The notes: generated by a model from the letters alone, not told the origin. A stretch of 58,500 nt of DNA from Symbiodinium natans (GCA_905221605.1 CAJNDS010002035.1:64001-122500); one strand, 5' to 3'; shown: positions 10,033 to 20,032, numbered from the stretch's first letter. Program-made: numbers and translations.

Positions 10033-12316
10033 CCTTTAAAGGGATTATATCCCCCATTCCCTACGAACCAACAGTAAGGTATAAGCTGGACTGGAACAAG
10101 TGGTACAGCATCTCCAAGAATGGCCGAGACTTCATTGAGCATCTGCTTGTGGTTTGCCCCAAGAAGCGCATGGATGCCATGACGGCGCTGCAGCATCCTT
10201 GGATCACCTCCTTTGTGACCACCCCAAATGTGCGCGGAAGCGTCGTGACTTGCTTCCTGAACTTCGCGCACGCGACCAAGTTCCAGAGGCCCTTTTGCTT
10301 TGGGCAAAGTCAACCCTACAACCCTATCGCCCTATCACCCTATCACCCTAGCCCTTGCAACCCTACAACCCTAAACCCCTAAAACCCCGAAACCCTAAAT
10401 CCTAAACCCTAAACCCTAAATCCTAAACCCTAAATCCTAAACCCTAAATCCTAAACCCTAAACCCCTTGAGCCCGGAGCCCTCCCAAGTGCACAGGGCCT
10501 GTTTGCAAGCCATGGCGTGGAGCTTGACCCTGGAGGATTTGGGTTTAGGGTTTAGGGTTTAGGGTTTAGGGTTTAGGGTTTAGGGTTTAGGGTTTAGGGT
10601 TTAGGGTTTAGGGTTTAGGGTTTCGGGTTTCGGGGTTTAGGGGTTTAGGGTTTAGGGTTCAGGGTTTAGGGTTTAGGGTTTAGGGTTTCGGGGTTTGGTG
10701 AGATTTTTGGCTTTCATGTTTGTATATTTTTTGTTTCTTTGTCCCCAGACTCCTGTGGGCTTTCTATGTGTTCAGCTCTTCTCTTCGTTTGGCTCTCCTG
10801 AGCTCCTGTCACCCGCTCCCAGAGACTCCCGCAGAAAATCCTGCGGAGGATCCCAGGGGTGTCCTTCCGAAAGAATTCCCCGGAGTGCCCGCACCGTCAC
10901 CCGGTTTGCGCACTCGAGGGTCCGCGTGGGTTTCGGGTTTTTTGGATTGCTCGGCAGTGCTTGCTCTGTTGGGCAGAAGTTTTGCTCTCCAGGAGCGTCG
11001 GAAACTTCGTGGCGACTTTATCCAGCTCAGCCACCAGGGGGTCATCAAGCAGCAGCAGCTTCGTGTGTCTTGGCCAGCTTCGCTCTTGGAGGGCTCTTCT
11101 AGGACCCTGAGCCCTACCAAGCCCCAAGCCCCGTAAGCCTAGGAACCCGAAACCCTAAACCCTAAACCCTAAACCCTAAACCCTAAACCCTAAACCCTAA
11201 ACCCTAAACCCTAAACCCTAAACCCCATTCCACCACCATCCAGCCAAGGAGTTTCTGGCAGGACAGCTCCAAGAAGGCTCCGACAAGCATCAGGAAGCAC
11301 TGCGGGCCTTGGACATCCTACAGAGCCAGACTGGAGACGATACTTGGGTTTTGAGCTTGAGGTTTGGGGTTGAGCGTTCAGAGTTTAGGGTTTAGGGTCT
11401 ATGACCGATGCCTTCCTTTGAAGCTCGTTTGACTCAGCAAGTAGGGTCGGTAAGTTGGGTTGAAGGGATTTCTATCTGGTATCTAGGGGATACTAAGTAG
11501 GTTTACTACGTCAAAAGGGCTGTGTATAAGGCCCATATATGATCAAGCTGGGGGGGGGGGGGTTGGGGGAGGCAATGGTGGCCGGGGGCGCTGGGGGACC
11601 CCCGAACCGCGAACCGGGATCATAATATCTCTCCTACAAACAGTAGGACTTTTGCACTTCCAAGCAAGGACATCAGCTACAGCAGCTTCCTGGCCGCCAT
11701 GATGGCGTGCACGAAGCTGGACGAGACCGCCCACGCCGCCAAGTCGGCCTTCCGCCGGTTTGACCACAACGGCAGTGGATACCTGAGCCCCTCGAAGCTG
11801 CGTGAAGCCGCCCGGCATGCTTTTACAAGCCCCTAAACCCTTCAACCCCTAGAACTTAAGCCCTAAACCCTTGGGATGTTCCCCCTTATGCGATAAGAGT
11901 CCTTCATCGGGAGGAGAAGAAAAGGGGGTACTATGATTCCGATTGAGGACTGTTAGTGTAGGGGGGAACATCCCAACCTAAACCCAAAACCCTAAACCTT
12001 AAACCATAAACCCTGGATGCAACCAAGACTACAGCCCACAGCCTACTCTCTAAAGTCCTAAGCCTAAATCCTGAATCCTAGGTCTCAAATTCCGAAAATC
12101 CATGGGCTCATTTTGTAGCAAATCATGGCGGGTCATGATGCTTATGATTATGATAAATTTAACCCTAAACTTTCCCCCGAGAGAAGCCCTGGAATTTGGG
12201 CCAAGGTGCTGGGAGAGGATTTCGACATCGACGTGATCTTCAAGGAAGTGGACCGCGACAAGGATGGCAAAATCTGCATCGACGAGTTTCTGGCGCACCT
12301 ACGTGGCTGGGTATGA
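9073..12316 (+). CDS. Calcium-dependent protein kinase (CDPK), about eight exons
   Basis: A Ser/Thr kinase activated by Ca2+ through its C-terminal EF-hands. Exons: 9073-9731, 9855-9950, 10079-10288, 10496-10541, 10993-11062, 11244-about 11340, about 11669-11818, 12206-12316. Exon 1 starts MTEVSDFTSALNG and holds the Gly loop (LGTGCSG, 44-50), catalytic Lys67 (FAIK), HRDLKLEN (158-165), DFG (180-182) and APE (204-206). Exon 2 reads VIVFILLSGEMPFGG and exon 3 ends the kinase lobe (CPKKRMDAMTALQHPWI). Exon 4 (ACLQAMAWSLTLED) starts the junction segment. EF-like loops follow: LSHQGVIKQQQL lacks ligands, a second is split by an intron, DHNGSGYLSPSK ends in Lys not Glu, and DRDKDGKICIDE is canonical. 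Stop at 12314-12316. Donors include GA, GC and GT; introns hold telomere-like repeats or inverted-repeat elements. The exon 6/7 join is unresolved. Confidence 0.88.
9732..9854 (+). other. CDPK intron 1 with GGAGTCT direct repeat (GA-AG)
   Basis: GGAGTCT occurs at the 5' junction (9731-9737) and at the 3' junction (9854-9860). Removing one copy joins ATGTG to GAGTCTCGGCGTG and reads MWSLGVIV, which matches kinase subdomain IX. With the intron placed at 9732-9854 the ends are GA and AAG|G. Confidence 0.8.
9960..10074. mobile_element. CTGTTGG-ended inverted-repeat element, copy 3, forming CDPK intron 2
   Basis: CTGTTGGTTAGCAGGGAATG faces CATTCCCTACGAACCAACAG across a (TA)n centre and CCCTTTAAAGGG. 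The intron 9951-10078 is this element plus a few bases, with GTAT at both junctions (9951-9954 and 10079-10082), a GT donor and an AAG|G acceptor. The join reads GKYKLDWNKW, as CDPK kinase lobes do. Confidence 0.85.
10318..10466. repeat. CCCTAAA/CCCTATC block in CDPK intron 3
   Basis: It begins as CCCTATCACC-like variants and becomes alternating CCCTAAA/TCCTAAA. It ends about 30 bp before the exon 4 acceptor GTGCACAG. Confidence 0.9.
10542..10694. repeat. TTTAGGG array at the 5' end of CDPK intron 4
   Basis: The array starts directly at the exon boundary: the last codons GAG GAT TTG run straight into GGTTTAGGG, so the repeat supplies the donor. Orientation is opposite to that in intron 3 of the same gene. 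Confidence 0.9.
11147..11227. repeat. CCCTAAA block in CDPK intron 5
   Basis: About ten near-perfect units ending 17 bp before the exon 6 acceptor CATCCAG. Confidence 0.9.
11871..11976. repeat. Inverted-repeat element TTGGGATGTTCCCCC in CDPK intron 7
   Basis: TTGGGATGTTCCCCC at the left end is perfectly complementary to GGGGGAACATCCCAA at the right end; the interior is about 75 bp. It is embedded in telomere-like repeat within intron 11819-12205. Confidence 0.75.
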
Positions 12317-14550
12317 ATTGAGGATGGCCCCTGCTTGAAGGTCTAGGGTTTCGGGCTTTGCGTGGTGTGATAGGTATGGCGGCTGAGTGGCAACCTAGGC
12401 TGCCGTGCTCGTATTTTTTTTGACAAGTTGGGAGAACCTGCTTAGCTGGTTCGACAAAAGCGCCTCTCATAAGTCTTTTGAACTCACTCCATATCCAGGC
12501 GATGTCCAGAGTGCCGTGGTCGAGAAAAGCTTCAGTGAGGCCTGTCCATTTTCTTTGAACTGGAGGCGTGCCGGGAAGTCGCAACAGTCGAGCCCGCACA
12601 GTCTCTTCAGGCGTGCAACAACTTGGTTTGCCGGGCTTTGCGGATCATCAACACTGTAAAGAGGATGGTCCCCGCCGCAATGCTAAATCGGCATGTGTAC
12701 TGTACAGAGCCCATTCATCCCAATGCCCTCCGCGACTGTATTGAGTGGAAGGTGCTGTACAGATTGGGTTGGAGATAGGAGCTTCACCAGGGAGCCCTGT
12801 TTCCCTTAAACTTAGGCTGAGCCATCTTCCGGCATCAGGTGCCGCAATGTGCTCCAAACCGACCTGATATCTGGGGGGGGGGGAAGCAGCGTTATGTCAA
12901 CCCTTCATGAGCCCTATAAAACCGTACAAAGCCCTATAAAACCCTTTAAAACCCTTTAAGACCCTTTAAAGCTCCATAAGCCCTATGAGCCCTATAAAAC
13001 CCTGTGAGCCCTCTAAACCCTGTATCCCCCCCAACAAAACCCTATAAAGCCCTGTAAGGGCCCAAGCCCCACACACCCTGGTCCTTGTCAGGCTTGTCCG
13101 CAGCTCCGGCTGAGGCCGGCTCTCTCGTCTTTTGATCACCCACCGTCGCAAACCATCCTAAACCCTAAACCCTAAACCCCAAACCCTAAACCCTCAACCC
13201 TCAACCATAAACCCTAAACCCTAAACCCTAAATCCTAAACCCCAAGCCCCAAACCCCACACCCTAAATGAAAGGGTTCGAGTGTCCGGAGGAACCCTTGG
13301 ATGACTGCCGCCAAAGCGCAGGTAGGGAGGGGGGGGAGGGGGGGGGGGGGGGGGGGGGAGGGGGAGGGGGGGGGGGGGCAGGGGGGGGGGAGGGGGGGGG
13401 GGAGGGGGGGGGGGATGCTGTGAGTTAATGTTAAATAAGACCTCTAAACCCCAAACCCTAAACCCTGAACCCTAAACCCCCTCTATGGAGGTGCGGGTGA
13501 TTCATCTGCGATCTGCCAGGCAGGAAGCTGAGTGTGGGTGGAATTGCATCGCCTGACGTCGCTTGATGGAAGGACACTGGTGTCTCCAGAATCTCACAGC
13601 CACAGACGCCCTGCCTACCTCCCCAACTGCAGCAGCCTTAGAACATGTGAGAACTGCTGCATACTCGTGCTACTGACGGGGGACGTTGTGTGACCAGGGT
13701 CGTAGCACCTTGGTGTGGTGGCTTTCCGGTTTTGTAAGGGATCGGCCATCGGAACACGATTCGTGACGTGAGGACGGATTTTGAAGACGATTTTCGAAGA
13801 AGAGTTTGGCGGAAAAGGGGCGTCGTTCGGGAAAAGAGATGTGCAAAAGCGAGGTTCAGTGTCCGGGACTGCGCGAAGACAAACTTGGTGGAAAAGAGCT
13901 TCGGGAAGAGCTTCAAACATTCCTTCAGGGCACAACATCTGTCCGAAGACGAATTTCCGGAAGAAGGGCTTCGACGTATTGGCATCACAGCAAAAAATAG
14001 AGCTTCCAGGCAGCATGGGCCGGAAAAAGAGCTTCAAACAAGAGCTTCAGAGTGTGTGGCGAAGCTTGGTGCCCGTGCCACCGTGACGCACACAAAGCGT
14101 TTTCCAAATAATTTCTCTGTTTTCTCAAATATTGAAAGCAAAAAACAAATCAAGGATGCAAACGTAAAAACATAAATATTTTTACCCATCAGGGAAGCTG
14201 TGCCCCATGAACAAAGCCAAAACTAGACCTCTTGGTATGCTTCCGCTCCGTCGCGAGCTTGAATTGAGGATGCATGAATCGGAGCAGATGTTTTGAGAGC
14301 GGGTAGATGAGAGTGAGAGATGTCCAAGAGCCTGACTCGATGTTCCATGAATCGGCTTGCAAACGAAGACCCAATGGCTCGAACGGGCCACTTTTCGGGG
14401 GTTGAGGGGTTGATTCGCCATAGCTCTGGCGTGACGTGGGGCTTACGATGTTCGCCCTGAAAAAATCCTACTACTATCTGGGGCTTGACTTTTAGGGGCC
14501 CCCTCTTTTCGTCCACCCTCATGTCAACCCTCCTGTGCCTCATGTCCAGT
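12317..14550. other. No gene recognised; 3' flank of CDPK and low-complexity DNA
   Basis: The first few hundred bases are probably the CDPK 3' UTR. Then come CCCTATAAAA-type degenerate repeats (12910-13050), a CCCTAAA block (13155-13262), and a G-rich tract of about 95 bp (13322-13415). A purine-rich stretch (13770-14180) has long frames on both strands from repeated GAAGAGCTTC-like words. I see no domain in it and treat those frames as doubtful. Confidence 0.5.
13322..13415. repeat. Long G-rich tract
   Basis: Runs of G up to about 20 interrupted by single A or C. It could form G-quadruplexes and is hard to sequence accurately. Confidence 0.85.
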
Positions 14551-14560
14551 CCAGTCTGAG

Positions 14561-14946
14561 AGTTGGCAAGGCGCAGCCCTCACCAGACTCCAAGAAGGGA
14601 GAGGCCGCCATGGGGTTTGGGGTTCAGGGTTTTGGGGTTTAGGGTTTAGGGTTTGGGGTTTAGGGTTTAGGGTTTAGGGTTTGGGGTTTAGGGGTTTAGG
14701 GTTTAGGGTTTAGGGGTTTAGGGGTTTAGGGGTTTAGGGTTTAGGGAGGCTTGTTTCCTCCCAGTTTCGTGTCTGAGAGGCCGCTCACCTCTCCCGATGT
14801 CACGCCGCTGCTGCAGCGGGCTCGGGTCTGTGGGAAGATCTGTTTAGGGTTTAGGGTTTAGGGTTTAGGGTGAAAGCGCTGTTGCGACCATCGTTGGATA
14901 GGCATCCCAGGGCGCCAATTTCGACCCAAGTTCCTGAGATGTTTAG
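14561..14946 (+). CDS. Candidate exons of an unrecognised gene
   Basis: Three islands separated by TTTAGGG blocks. About 14561-14613 encodes VGKAQPSPDSKKGEAAM. 14765-14842, after TCCCAG, encodes FVSERPLTSPDVTPLLQRAR and then VCGKI. About 14872-14946 encodes KALLRPSLDRHPRAPISTQV and then PEMF. Each starts after AG or a G-run and ends at a TTTAGGG-type donor. No family is assigned; the gene may continue into the WD40 exons downstream. Confidence 0.3.
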
Positions 14947-15003
14947 TTGGGGGTTTCGGGTTTAGGGTTTAGGTTTTAGGTTTTAGGGTTTAGGGTTTAG
15001 GGT
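14613..15003. repeat. TTTAGGG blocks between candidate exons
   Basis: Blocks at 14613-14750, 14843-14870 and 14950-15003, all G-strand forward, alternate with the unique islands described for this interval. Confidence 0.9.
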
Positions 15004-15292
15004 ATGCGACGATGGTAGAGGTAGTTCATTGTCATTGCGCTTGTCAAGCAAGCCCAGGTGCACGCATGTGACTGCAATCAGCTCTCATGGCCCTGCCACT
15101 CTCGACTCCATCCTACCAAAAAAACAGAGGGGGCCCCGCAATTGGAGTCCACGATCCCAAAACCCTAAACCCTGAACCCGAAACTAAACCCTAAACCCTA
15201 AACGACTAGAACCGCCCAGGAGCCCAGGAGCACCCTTTGTGAACTCTGGAGCCAACAGCCCCGGCAGCCCCGGTATCTGAATTGCGTGCCTT

Positions 15293-15392
15293 AAACCCTA
15301 AACCCTAAGCCCTAAACCCTAAACCCTAAAACCTAAACCCTACACCCTAAACCCTAAACCCTAAACCCTAAACCCTAAACCCTAAACCCTTG
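15293..15392. repeat. CCCTAAA block upstream of the WD40 exons
   Basis: About 14 units with CCCTAAG and CCCTACA variants. An island just before it (about 15225-15290) could encode EPRSTLCELWSQQPRQPRYL. Confidence 0.85.
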
Positions 15393-15439
15393 AGCGCAGA
15401 ATGGGCTCTTATTATGGGGAAGTTCTGTAGAGCTCAAAG

Positions 15440-17156
15440 GGTCGGCCCTGGGGGCTTCGCTTGATGGATGGCGCCTCGAGGATGCAGTGGGAGATCTCTG
15501 CAAGACAAGCCGACAAGGAGCCCCTAAACCCTAAACCCTAAACCCTAAACCCTAAACCCTAAATCCTAAGCCCTAAACCCTAAACCCTAAACCCTAAACC
15601 CTAAACCCTAAACCCTAAACCCTAAACCCTAAACCTCAAACCCTCACTCAACCCTAACCCCCCAAGGAGCTCCAGAAGAAGAAGCTCGCGATCATCTCCC
15701 TGGCCTTCAACGGGGAGATCCTGCTCACCAGCTCCTGTTGCTTAGGGATTCTTGGGAATATTTCTTAATTCTTGGGCACTCTAATTCCTAAGAAACAGCC
15801 AAAATTATGTAATTTTAGCTCGGGCTCCACAATCAGTATAGGTAAGCCGACGGTGAAACTGTGGAGGCTGGGAGAGGATGGTCTCACTGCTAGCGGCTCA
15901 CTGTCGGGAATCTCAGGCGCAGCTGCTCCCAGCTCCCTGGATTGTCTCAAGGACAAGGCAGCCTTCTGCACGCAGGACGGATGCATCCTTCTGTATGACT
16001 TAAGGAATCCGGACCGGCCAAGCCAGCTGGACATTGCATCCGGGCAGGGAAGTATAATACGCTTTCTGCCCGACGGCAACCGACTGGTGTCTGGTGGTGT
16101 CTCTGGCAAGCTCTCCATCTGGGATTTGCGGAAGCAACAGCTCGAGCGGGAGCTTTCTGCGAACTCCGCTGGCATGGAGGTCAAGAATGGCGATGAGGAG
16201 AGGCCGAGCAAGTTTCGCCGCCCCTCCGTCGTGCCACAGGACAGCATCACGGCCTTAGCTCCAAGTGGCGACGGTCTGATGCTGGCTTGCGGCCGGAGCT
16301 CAGGCAGGTTCTCGAGTTCTAGAGGTTCTAGAGGTTCTGGAGGTTCTAGAGGTTCTAGAGGTTCAAGAGGTTCTAGAGGTTCTGGAGGTTCAAGAGGTTC
16401 TAGAGGTTCTAGAGGTTCGAGAGTCGGGAATGTGTCCTAGGGCCCTAGCATTTCTGGGCGGGGAAGGGCTCGGGCGCTTTTTTTTTGGGTCGTGCGTTTG
16501 GCTCGCAGGGCGCATCGGCTTGCTGCAACTGGCGACGCTGGACTGGGCAGGCATGGACCTGCAGGCCCACGTGGGCAGCGCAGTCAGATCACTCTCCTTT
16601 GAGCGGTCGAGGTTTCTTTTCAGCGGCGGCTGCTTGCCTGCCTTTTTTTTGGGTTCTTTTTGGTTCGGGGGTTTAGGGTTTCAGGATGTGTCATGCGTCC
16701 CCTTGGAATGTTGCAACCGAAGAGAGAATGCTCTTAATCCACCAAGGCGACGACCGCAACATTTGCATGCTGGATGCCTCGCGTTGGGCTTCTCGCGGCA
16801 CTAGGCCACAGGTGGAGCGATTTCCCGCCCATCGCAAGAGCATCACGTGTGTGCAAGCATGTCCTGACAATAGGAATCCGGCTGTAGTTTCTACCGCCTG
16901 GGACAGGGTGGTCAAGGTGTGGGACTACCGAAGACAAGTCGTCCTGCAAACGTTCTCGGAGCACGCCGGGGCTGTCACAGGCGTGGCATTCGATCCAGAC
17001 GGTCAGATTTTTGTGACGGTCGGGGCCGATGCCATGATCCACATGTACACGCCGGTCCACGACTTGGGGCCTGAGGGTGCGGAAAACTCGGCGCAACCCG
17101 GGGCTCCAGAGGAGGATGCTCAGGATCTTAAGGCTGTTAAGGTTAAGCCTGGATGA
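15440..17156 (+). CDS. WD40-repeat protein (beta-propeller), at least five exons
   Basis: WD40 propellers are scaffolds for protein complexes; the partner cannot be told here. Exons: 15440-15517 (ends SARQADK), 15667-15736 (ELQKKKLAIISLAFNGEILL), 15842-16303, 16509-16611, 16685-17156. Blade signatures include KPTVKLWRL, GCILLYDLR, LPDGNRLVSGGVSGKLSIWD and WDRVVKVWDYR; the last full blade reads SEHAGAVTGVAFDPDGQIFV. The C-terminal tail is acidic (GAPEEDAQDLKAVKVKPG) before TGA. Intron 15518-15666 is a CCCTAAA array with CAAGGAGC at both junctions; intron 16304-16508 holds a GGTTCTAGA minisatellite. Donors are GA, GT, GC and GT, all with AG|G acceptors. The spacing resembles Ski8/WDR61-type propellers, but I am not confident of the subfamily. 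The 5' end is not located. Confidence 0.8.
15518..15666 (+). other. WD40 intron made of CCCTAAA repeats with 8-bp direct repeat
   Basis: CAAGGAGC lies at 15514-15521 and again at 15663-15670. The 149-bp segment between equivalent points is almost wholly CCCTAAA. Removing it (GA donor, AAG|G acceptor) joins QADK to ELQKKK in frame. This is the arrangement expected after insertion with target-site duplication. Confidence 0.8.
16306..16428 (+). repeat. GGTTCTAGA 9-mer minisatellite in a WD40 intron
   Basis: About 13 units of GGTTCTAGA with GGTTCTGGA and GGTTCAAGA variants. The 9-bp period keeps the reading frame open as a Ser-Arg-Gly repeat, so read-through of the intron would add that tract before a TAG near 16438. 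Confidence 0.85.
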
Positions 17157-18537
17157 TTTTTTCTAGCTGTGAGCTGAGCTCGCTGAGGGTGCTGGCTGCG
17201 GCAGGAGCCTGCTAACCCCGCAGGCTTGGAAGTGTTTGCTGGCAGGTCCCAGGGTGCTCCCAATGTGTCCTTGCTTCTCAGCCTGCTGAGGGTTTAGGGT
17301 TTAGGGTTTAGGGTTTTGAGTTCAGGGCTGCCAATATAATAAGAAAATGAGCCTTAAACCATTTTCGGCGGTGCCTGCCGGTACACATTTCCTTGTCGTC
17401 GGCATGGCCTTTTTGCAGTAATTGACAATCCGCCTTGACGAGGTCGGCGGGGCGCGTCGTCAAATTTGCAATAACATGTCTATATAATGCCTGTGCAGTC
17501 CTGGTTTAGGGTTTAGGGTTTAGGGCTTCGAATAGCCACACGGCATCAGATAGAGGTCCTTCCTTTGCAAACTGCATTCAGTAAGCCTACGACTCCTACA
17601 TGAATGGTCACGCGTTAGGTCTCCCGCGGAGTCATCAGTGTCCGGGTTAGGGTTTAGGGTTCAGGGTTTAGGGCTGGGCCTTCCCCTGGAGTGGTGGGAT
17701 AAGGTGCAGCAGTAAGGTTCGCGAATCACGGAGCTCCTTAAAGGCATGGGCCGTGTCACTGGTGATCCTATTGACGTACCATATGGCGGCGGTGGAAAAA
17801 TGGGACGCTCAGGTCACATGGGCAGTCCTCTAAGGTTTCAGGGACCCGCTTAGCATCCTTCTTGCAACATGGAGGCTGTATATTTGGGAACCTTAAAACA
17901 AGGGCCCTCAGAGAGAGCCATATGCAACATAGGTCGGGGAAATATTGATTACAGATATCAAGGTGGACCCACCCTGAACCCTGAACATCCCTGAACCCTA
18001 AAGCCCAAGTCTATCCCATGAATCTGCCCCCATTTTTTCCATTCAGGATCCTTCCAAAAGTTTGGGGGAATTCTCCCCGTTACTGAAAGGGCATCGGAAG
18101 ATCTGGGGGGTCGGAAGCCCAGACTAAGCCCTAAACCCTGAGACCGAAACTCCTCCTAAGCCTGTGAGCCCTAAACCCAAAACCCTGCACCCCTAAACCC
18201 GAACCTTTGAGCCCTAAACCCTAAACCCTAAACCCTAAATCCTAAATCCTAAACCCTAAACCCTTAGCCCCCCAGGTTGGGTGGCCGGCGTCCTCCAGGA
18301 GCGTTCACCAGGGGAGGGTTTAGGGTTTAGGGTTTAGGGTGTAGGGTTTGGGGCTTGGGGTTTGGGGTTTGGGGATTGGGCAAGTAGGCACCCTGTCGAA
18401 GCCGAAAGAATCCCTGGAAGGGTTGTGTAAGGGATCTGGGTACCTGATTCCGTCCGATTCAGGAAACCGCGAGTCATGAAATCATGTGACGATCACAAAG
18501 CCTCGCGATTCAGGAACCCGCCCCATTCCTAGTGATT

Positions 18538-18624
18538 GCTTAAGAACCCCCAAAAAGCACAAGTATTCGTCCTCATAAAGGCACTATAGGGATGACTATT
18601 TTGTATTTTTGGGGGTTCTTAAGC
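18538..18624. mobile_element. Inverted-repeat element GCTTAAGAACCCCCAAAAA
   Basis: The 19-bp left arm GCTTAAGAACCCCCAAAAA is perfectly matched by TTTTTGGGGGTTCTTAAGC at the right end, around a 49-bp centre. Total length is 87 bp. It has a compact MITE-like structure without coding capacity. Confidence 0.75.
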
Positions 18625-18843
18625 ATAGTAGATGCAGAAAACCATGCAATTCCGAACGCTGCCAAATTCCCACTTTCCCAAATCCCGCGTTTTCCAGTTT
18701 GCCGAATCAAGTGCCCCCGTATCCTCCCTATATGGGCGGTTACGATGTTAGGGGGTACCTAGCAGGGTCCTTAATTGTCAGGAAATCCTGCGATTTGGGG
18801 GTCTTTTTTGGGGGTTCTGGCGACCTCAGGGGCTACAGTAGGG

Positions 18844-18942
18844 CCCAAAAAGTTGGAACACACTTATGCCCATACCCCTAAGGGGTTACTAAGGGGAACC
18901 CCAGCTCTCGACATCCTTAAGCCATGTTCCAACTTTCTGGGG
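18844..18942. repeat. Inverted-repeat element with GTTGGAAC arms
   Basis: CCCAAAAAGTTGGAACA (18844-18860) faces TGTTCCAACTTTCTGGGG (18925-18942) with two mismatches and a 64-bp centre. Confidence 0.65.
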
Positions 18943-19094
18943 TTTACACGAAGTGCGCACAAGTATTCTCTTAAACGCGGGCGGCGGCTTTTGCGTGAAG
19001 ATCGAGAATAGCTGGAAGGCGATGTATGATGCTCGCCCAATTCACCGCAAGTGCTGTTCGGGCCTAAGCCCTAAACCCTAAACCCTAAGCCCAA

Positions 19095-19477
19095 AACCCC
19101 GAAACCCCTAAACCCCTAAACCCCTAAACCCCTAAACCCCTAAACCCCCAAACCCCTAAACCCCTAAACCCAAAACCCAAAACCCCTAAACCCCGAAACC
19201 CCGAAACCCCGAAACCCCTAAACCCTAAACCCCTAAACCCCCCTAAAACCCCTAAACCCCTAAAACCCCTTAACCCCTAAAACCCTAAACCCCTAAACCC
19301 CTAAACCCCTAAACCCCTAAACCCCAAAACCCTAAACCCTAAACCCCTAAACCCCTAAACCCCTAAAAAACCCCTAAACCCCTAAACCCCTAAACCCCTA
19401 AACCCCTAAACCCCTAAACCCCTAAACCCCTAAACCCCTAAACCCCTAAACCCCTAAACCCCTAAACCCCTCAACCC
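19095..19477. repeat. CCCCTAAA 8-mer array
   Basis: About 45 units, mostly the 8-mer CCCCTAAA rather than the 7-mer, with CCCCGAAA and CCCAAAA variants. It is the longest block of this variant. Confidence 0.9.
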
Positions 19478-20032
19478 TAAATGCATCGGCCACTTCCGGC
19501 CTGGTTTGGTCGAGCTCGAGGGTTTGCTCGAGCTCTCGGCCCAGTGGTCGAAGAATGTAAGCACGTGGAGGTTTAGGGTTTAGGGTTTGGGTTTAGGGTT
19601 TGGGGTTTAGGGTTTAGGGTTTAGGGGTTTTGTCGACCAAAATCTCGTGTGCACAAGTTTGTCTCTGGTGTGCGTGATCGACCACAAAACATGGGCCAGA
19701 AATAGTCGAGCGGACTCAGCCAGTGTGAGAACTGGACCACTTGGTCGGAGAAGACGTGTGCGCACACGCGTTTGATGTTCGTGCCCCCCCCCCTTGCTCG
19801 GTTCAAAGCAAGCCTGCGCACGTTGATGTTCCCATAAATGCGGCCTTTTCCGACCGAGCCAGCTCGTGCAAATTTAAACCCTAAACCCCAAACCCCAAAC
19901 CCTCAACCCTAAACCCTATACCCCAAACCCCAAACCCTAAACCCTAAACCCTAAACCCTAAACCCTAAACCCCAGAATCCTGAAGGGATTGTACGGGAGT
20001 CCCCCGGGTCTCCGCCTTCCCAACCAAGTCAG

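Larger units (their letters stand above)
17157..20030. other. No gene recognised; repeats and inverted-repeat elements
   Basis: Holds short TTTAGGG blocks (17287-17320, 17500-17523, 17645-17675), CCCTAAA blocks (18130-18260), two inverted-repeat elements (18538-18624, 18844-18942), a long CCCCTAAA block (19095-19477) and mixed blocks at 19567-19630 and 19877-19973. The unique pieces between them gave no frame I trust. Confidence 0.5.

Noticed and set aside
13615-14175. Overlapping long frames on both strands
   Set aside because: Purine-rich repeated words give openness in several frames; no domain and no splice context.
19095-19477. CRISPR-like regular repeat
   Set aside because: The 8-mer units are contiguous with no spacers; it is a telomere-variant array.
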